From JADLEX01 sp964586775 (GTDB lineage Bacteria > Lernaellota > Lernaellaia > JACKCT01): a stretch of DNA of 8,009 nt. Every line of letters begins with the position of its first letter. Position 1 is the first letter of the stretch. The notes beneath the pieces were generated by a model. That model was not told the origin of the DNA and ran no database searches. It saw nothing but the letters and a program-made list of their open reading frames with translations. Where the stretch lies: the NCBI GenBank assembly GCA_964586775.1, contig CAZPJD010000255.1, positions 1-8,009 of the forward strand, given 5' to 3'. This document shows, piece after piece, positions 5,993 through 8,009 of the stretch. The position numbers and the translations under genes are program-made.

Positions 5993-6022
5993 GTGTGCTC
6001 GATGTCCCGGGAGAGGCTTTAG
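5993..6022 (+). CDS. Possible nine-residue leader peptide
   Basis: GTG-initiated frame encoding MCSMSRERL and ending TAG at 6020-6022, preceded by AAGGAGGTG at ideal spacing. An internal ATG at 6002 is a second possible start. If translated it would be a leader peptide in the lipoprotein mRNA. It carries no run of one amino acid, so classical attenuation by a single tRNA is not indicated. Support rests on the ribosome binding site alone. Confidence 0.3.
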   Translation: MCSMSRERL

Positions 6023-6029
6023 AGCCCTC

Positions 6030-6119
6030 ATGTCATTTCAACCCTGGTTCCCCCGGTTCGCGGCGTGTTGCGCCGCACGAAACCCCGAACACCGTTTAAC
6101 GGAAGGGAGATTACGATGA
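6030..6119 (+). CDS. Possible 29-aa upstream ORF overlapping the lipoprotein start
   Basis: ATG at 6030 opens a 29-residue frame whose TGA (6117-6119) overlaps the lipoprotein ATG (6116-6118) as ATGA, the layout of termination-reinitiation coupling. The peptide starts MSFQPWFPRFAACC and is otherwise unremarkable. Only a weak purine stretch (6011-6016) lies upstream, 13 bases away. It could be chance; the overlap is the only reason to list it. Confidence 0.25.
   Translation: MSFQPWFPRFAACCAARNPEHRLTEGRLR
6055..6084 (+). other. Hairpin in the lipoprotein leader
   Basis: GCGGCG (6060-6065) and CGCCGC (6071-6076) pair perfectly around TGTTG. The stem extends through TTC/GAA (6057-6059 with 6079-6081) past a two-base bulge, and then GG/CC (6055-6056 with 6083-6084) past another bulge. 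There is no T run, so it is not a terminator. It could shape access to the ribosome binding site about 20 bases downstream or protect the mRNA 5' region. Confidence 0.5.
6103..6109 (+). promoter_or_regulatory. Ribosome binding site of the lipoprotein gene
   Basis: AAGGGAG lies six bases before the ATG at 6116, where the lipoprotein signal MKERWF begins. It decides against an upstream TTG at 6065. Confidence 0.75.
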
Positions 6120-7840
6120 AGGAAAGATGGTTCATTCTCTTGCTGGCGATCGCCATGTTCGCCTTCGCGACCGGTTGCGGTTGCGGCGACGACGATGACG
6201 ACGACGACAGTGCGCCGGCGGACGACGACACGACCGACGACGATTCCACCGATGATGACTCGACCGACGACGACACCGATGACGACACGACCGACGACGA
6301 CACCACCGACGACGACACCACCGATGACGACTCCGACGTCGAGTACGATTCGCTCGTGTGCGACACCACGCAGCCCGCGGGCGTGAGCGGCGGCGCGATC
6401 GGTTCGACGATCACCGTCTACGTCTACGATGACCTGTCCTGCGATCCGATCGAAAACGCGACCGTGATCCTGAACGACGGCGACGCCACCGACACCACCG
6501 ATGCCGACGGCATGGCCGAACTGGCCATCGTCGACGCGGCCCAGACTGTGACGGCGACCGCCGCCGACTGCTGGTCCTGGTCGTACAAGGCCGACGCCAA
6601 CACCATGGTGTTTCGCCTCAAGTGCAACTCGACCGCCAGCTACACCGACTCTTCCCCCGGCGACTTCACCGAAGGCGGCTCGCCGCTCGGGCTGACCAAC
6701 CCCGGCCTGGTCGGCCTGTTCACCACGCCGGTTTCGCTGGGCGTCGCCCTGCCGGGCGTCTCCCGCGAGTCGATTCTCTACACCGACTTCTACGGCCTGC
6801 TCGCCGGATCGACCTTCGACCTGACCCTCGACACCGGTGACGGACCCGAGGTCACCGAAATCCCCGCCAACGTCTATCTGCCGAACCTCAACCTCGCCAT
6901 TCCGAGCGTCTTCGAGGCGAGCGGCGAGAACGAGCAGTATGTCGTGCCGGTCAACGACGACGCCACGACGAGCCCGATCGAGGGCTTTGTGATCCAGGTG
7001 CTGGTCAGCTCCATCCTCGGCGACCTCGGCGCGATCGTCGACCTGATCGACTGCGTCGGCACCGAACCCGACATCCTCACCTGCATTGGGCCGCTGGTGA
7101 CCCCGCTGGTCAACGACGGCGTTTCGTTCTCGTACGCCGGCGCGGTGCCCGATTGGAACGGCACCGGCGCTCCCGACATCGAGGTCCTCGACACGCAGGC
7201 CAAGGCCGAGCTCGACGTCGACCTCGCCAACGCCGATTCCGACTACGACTACCTCGCCCTGATGGTGGCCGAGATCCCGAACCGCGCGCTGCTGCCCCTC
7301 GGCATCGGCATCGTGGACGGCGGCTCCACGGCGGTCGACTACGCCGACATTCCGAACGCCGACTACATGGCGATTCTGGGCGCCACCGACCTGCTCCAGT
7401 CCGGCTTCACGAGCGCGAACTTCTCGTTTGCGATCAAGTATGCCGAGAGCGTCGACGAGTTCACCGGCGGCGTGTCCTTCGACGGCGACGCCGACTTCCT
7501 GCCCGCGTTCGACAGCGCCAACTGCTCCTGGGACGAGTCGACCTCGACCATCGAGTGGGCGCTCGAATCCGGCGACACCCCCGACGTCTATCAGATCATC
7601 TACATCCCGGACGACAGCTCCTGCGAGCAGCTTCTGGCCCAGGTGCCCGGTTCCGACACCTCGTTCGTGGTGCCCGAGGGCGCGTGCGCCGCTCCGTCCG
7701 CCGCGGACATCGTGGTCGTGGTCGGCGCGTCGATGCCCGACGACTTCGACGGCGACAACTACAATCCGCTGGATGTCATGTCCTATGACATCTCGGCCGT
7801 GAACCTGTGGACGAACCTCGACCTCACCGGTCTGTTCTAG
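6116..7840 (+). CDS. Acidic lipoprotein with N-terminal Asp-cluster stalk, unknown function
   Basis: A 574-aa surface lipoprotein. The signal MKERWF plus a hydrophobic core ends in the lipobox ATGC, with Cys21 the lipidated residue. It is followed by GCG and seven Asp, then eight DDD clusters with T/S spacers up to residue 72. Gly at +2 would permit outer-membrane sorting under the E. coli rule. A small Ig-like or carboxypeptidase-regulatory-like domain is likely at about 88-165, with the typical TDADGMAEL at 128-136. The rest (about 170-574) is highly acidic, predicted mostly beta, with about five Cys that could form disulphides, and matches no family I recognise. It ends NLDLTGLF without the CCGC tail. 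It has its own long leader and a strong terminator, consistent with a well-expressed single gene. A structural or adhesive surface role is plausible but unproven. Confidence 0.87.
   Translation: MKERWFILLLAIAMFAFATGCGCGDDDDDDDSAPADDDTTDDDSTDDDSTDDDTDDDTTDDDTTDDDTTDDDSDVEYDSLVCDTTQPAGVSGGAIGSTITVYVYDDLSCDPIENATVILNDGDATDTTDADGMAELAIVDAAQTVTATAADCWSWSYKADANTMVFRLKCNSTASYTDSSPGDFTEGGSPLGLTNPGLVGLFTTPVSLGVALPGVSRESILYTDFYGLLAGSTFDLTLDTGDGPEVTEIPANVYLPNLNLAIPSVFEASGENEQYVVPVNDDATTSPIEGFVIQVLVSSILGDLGAIVDLIDCVGTEPDILTCIGPLVTPLVNDGVSFSYAGAVPDWNGTGAPDIEVLDTQAKAELDVDLANADSDYDYLALMVAEIPNRALLPLGIGIVDGGSTAVDYADIPNADYMAILGATDLLQSGFTSANFSFAIKYAESVDEFTGGVSFDGDADFLPAFDSANCSWDESTSTIEWALESGDTPDVYQIIYIPDDSSCEQLLAQVPGSDTSFVVPEGACAAPSAADIVVVVGASMPDDFDGDNYNPLDVMSYDISAVNLWTNLDLTGLF
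6188..6331 (+). repeat. Tandem repeat encoding the Asp-cluster stalk (lipoprotein)
   Basis: Nine Asp clusters: one of seven next to the lipidated Cys motif, then eight of exactly three, separated by SAPA, TT, ST, ST, T, TT, TT and TT. The core is close to 15-bp periodicity with one 12-bp unit. Here the stalk is N-terminal, the opposite end from the two other stalk proteins. Confidence 0.9.
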
Positions 7841-7861
7841 TCCGCCTCTCCACGAATCCCC

Positions 7862-7896
7862 GAACCCCCGCCCCGCAACGGGCGGGGGTTCTCTTT
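7862..7896 (+). terminator. Strong Rho-independent terminator
   Basis: A perfect 12-bp stem, GAACCCCCGCCC (7862-7873) with GGGCGGGGGTTC (7880-7891), encloses the six-base loop CGCAAC. It is followed by TCTTT (7892-7896). It lies 21 bp after the lipoprotein stop codon. Confidence 0.88.
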
Positions 7897-7949
7897 GGTT
7901 CGGGCGCGCCGGCAACCAACGCGCTGAGTCCTCACCCCTCTCCCGCGTC

Positions 7950-8009
7950 GGGGGGGGGGGGGCCGCCGCCCCCCCCCGCGGCCGCCCCCCCCCCCCCCCC
8001 CCCCGCGGC
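7950..8009. other. G/C homopolymer contig edge, probable sequencing or assembly artefact
   Basis: Thirteen G (7950-7962), then nine C (7969-7977) and twenty C (7985-8004), separated only by short CG-containing pieces. Nothing else in the window resembles this. Poly-G runs at contig ends are a known artefact of two-colour Illumina chemistry and low-coverage assembly edges. It should not be read as biology without raw-read support. Confidence 0.75.

Larger units (their letters stand above)
5781..6115 (+). other. 335-bp intergenic leader region of the lipoprotein gene
   Basis: No full-size gene fits here. The stretch is less GC-rich than its surroundings between about 5865 and 5960. It contains a consensus -35 box, two small ORFs and a hairpin, listed separately. 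I compared it by eye with common riboswitch cores and recognised none. Confidence 0.5.

Noticed and set aside
5941..6030. Riboswitch in the lipoprotein leader
   Set aside because: By eye the sequence matches no conserved core I know. A covariance model search would be needed to say more.
6038..7915. Long open frame on the - strand (625 codons), longer than the lipoprotein gene it overlaps
   Set aside because: It is the mirror of a GC-rich gene: low-complexity Arg/Gly/Val/Ala sequence, no domain, no export signal, and it runs through the terminator stem at 7862-7891. The + frame has lipobox, ribosome site and terminator.

Overview
The window is high-GC bacterial DNA with five genes, all on the + strand, and every product carries an export or membrane signal. 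GC-rich codon usage, a classical lipobox lipoprotein, Sec signal peptides, Kelch and PKD domains, and long stalks built from three-Asp clusters (DDDTT units) suggest an uncultured Gram-negative bacterium of the broad deltaproteobacterial/Myxococcota/Lernaellota kind. That placement is inference from general familiarity; no marker gene is present. No RNA gene, CRISPR array, insertion sequence or mobile element is visible. The far right end (7950-8009) is a G/C homopolymer mess that looks like a damaged contig edge.

Layout. (1) 1-250: no convincing gene, then an imperfect 27-bp dyad and a promoter with a perfect TATAAT. (2) 251-3164: a probable two-gene operon. It encodes a secreted purple-acid-phosphatase-like metallophosphoesterase with a PKD domain, then, 49 bp on, a six-bladed Kelch-type propeller. 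Both proteins end in an Asp-cluster stalk and the identical last ten residues DDDDGGCCGC. (3) 3165-3700: a separate unit with its own promoter, a 102-aa secreted basic protein of unknown function, and an intrinsic terminator. (4) 3794-5780: a membrane-anchored sulfatase-like (alkaline phosphatase superfamily) enzyme with Thr at the nucleophile position, possibly on a leaderless mRNA. (5) 5781-6115: a long leader with a TTGACA box, a strong Shine-Dalgarno site before a nine-codon ORF, a second small ORF ending in an ATGA overlap, and a hairpin. (6) 6116-7896: a 574-aa lipoprotein whose Asp-cluster stalk starts just after its lipidated Cys, then a very strong terminator.

The linking theme is surface display. 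Three of the five proteins carry the same Asp-cluster stalk, always next to a Cys/Gly motif: at the C-terminus (CCGC) in two and at the N-terminal lipobox (CGCG) in the third. This could be an undescribed C-terminal sorting or anchoring tag that does the job a lipobox does at the other end. The nucleotide similarity of the tag region continues past the stop codons of the two tagged genes. Two of the enzymes are phosphoesterase/AlkP-superfamily members, so extracellular phosphate (or sulfate) ester metabolism is a possible shared role, but that is inference.
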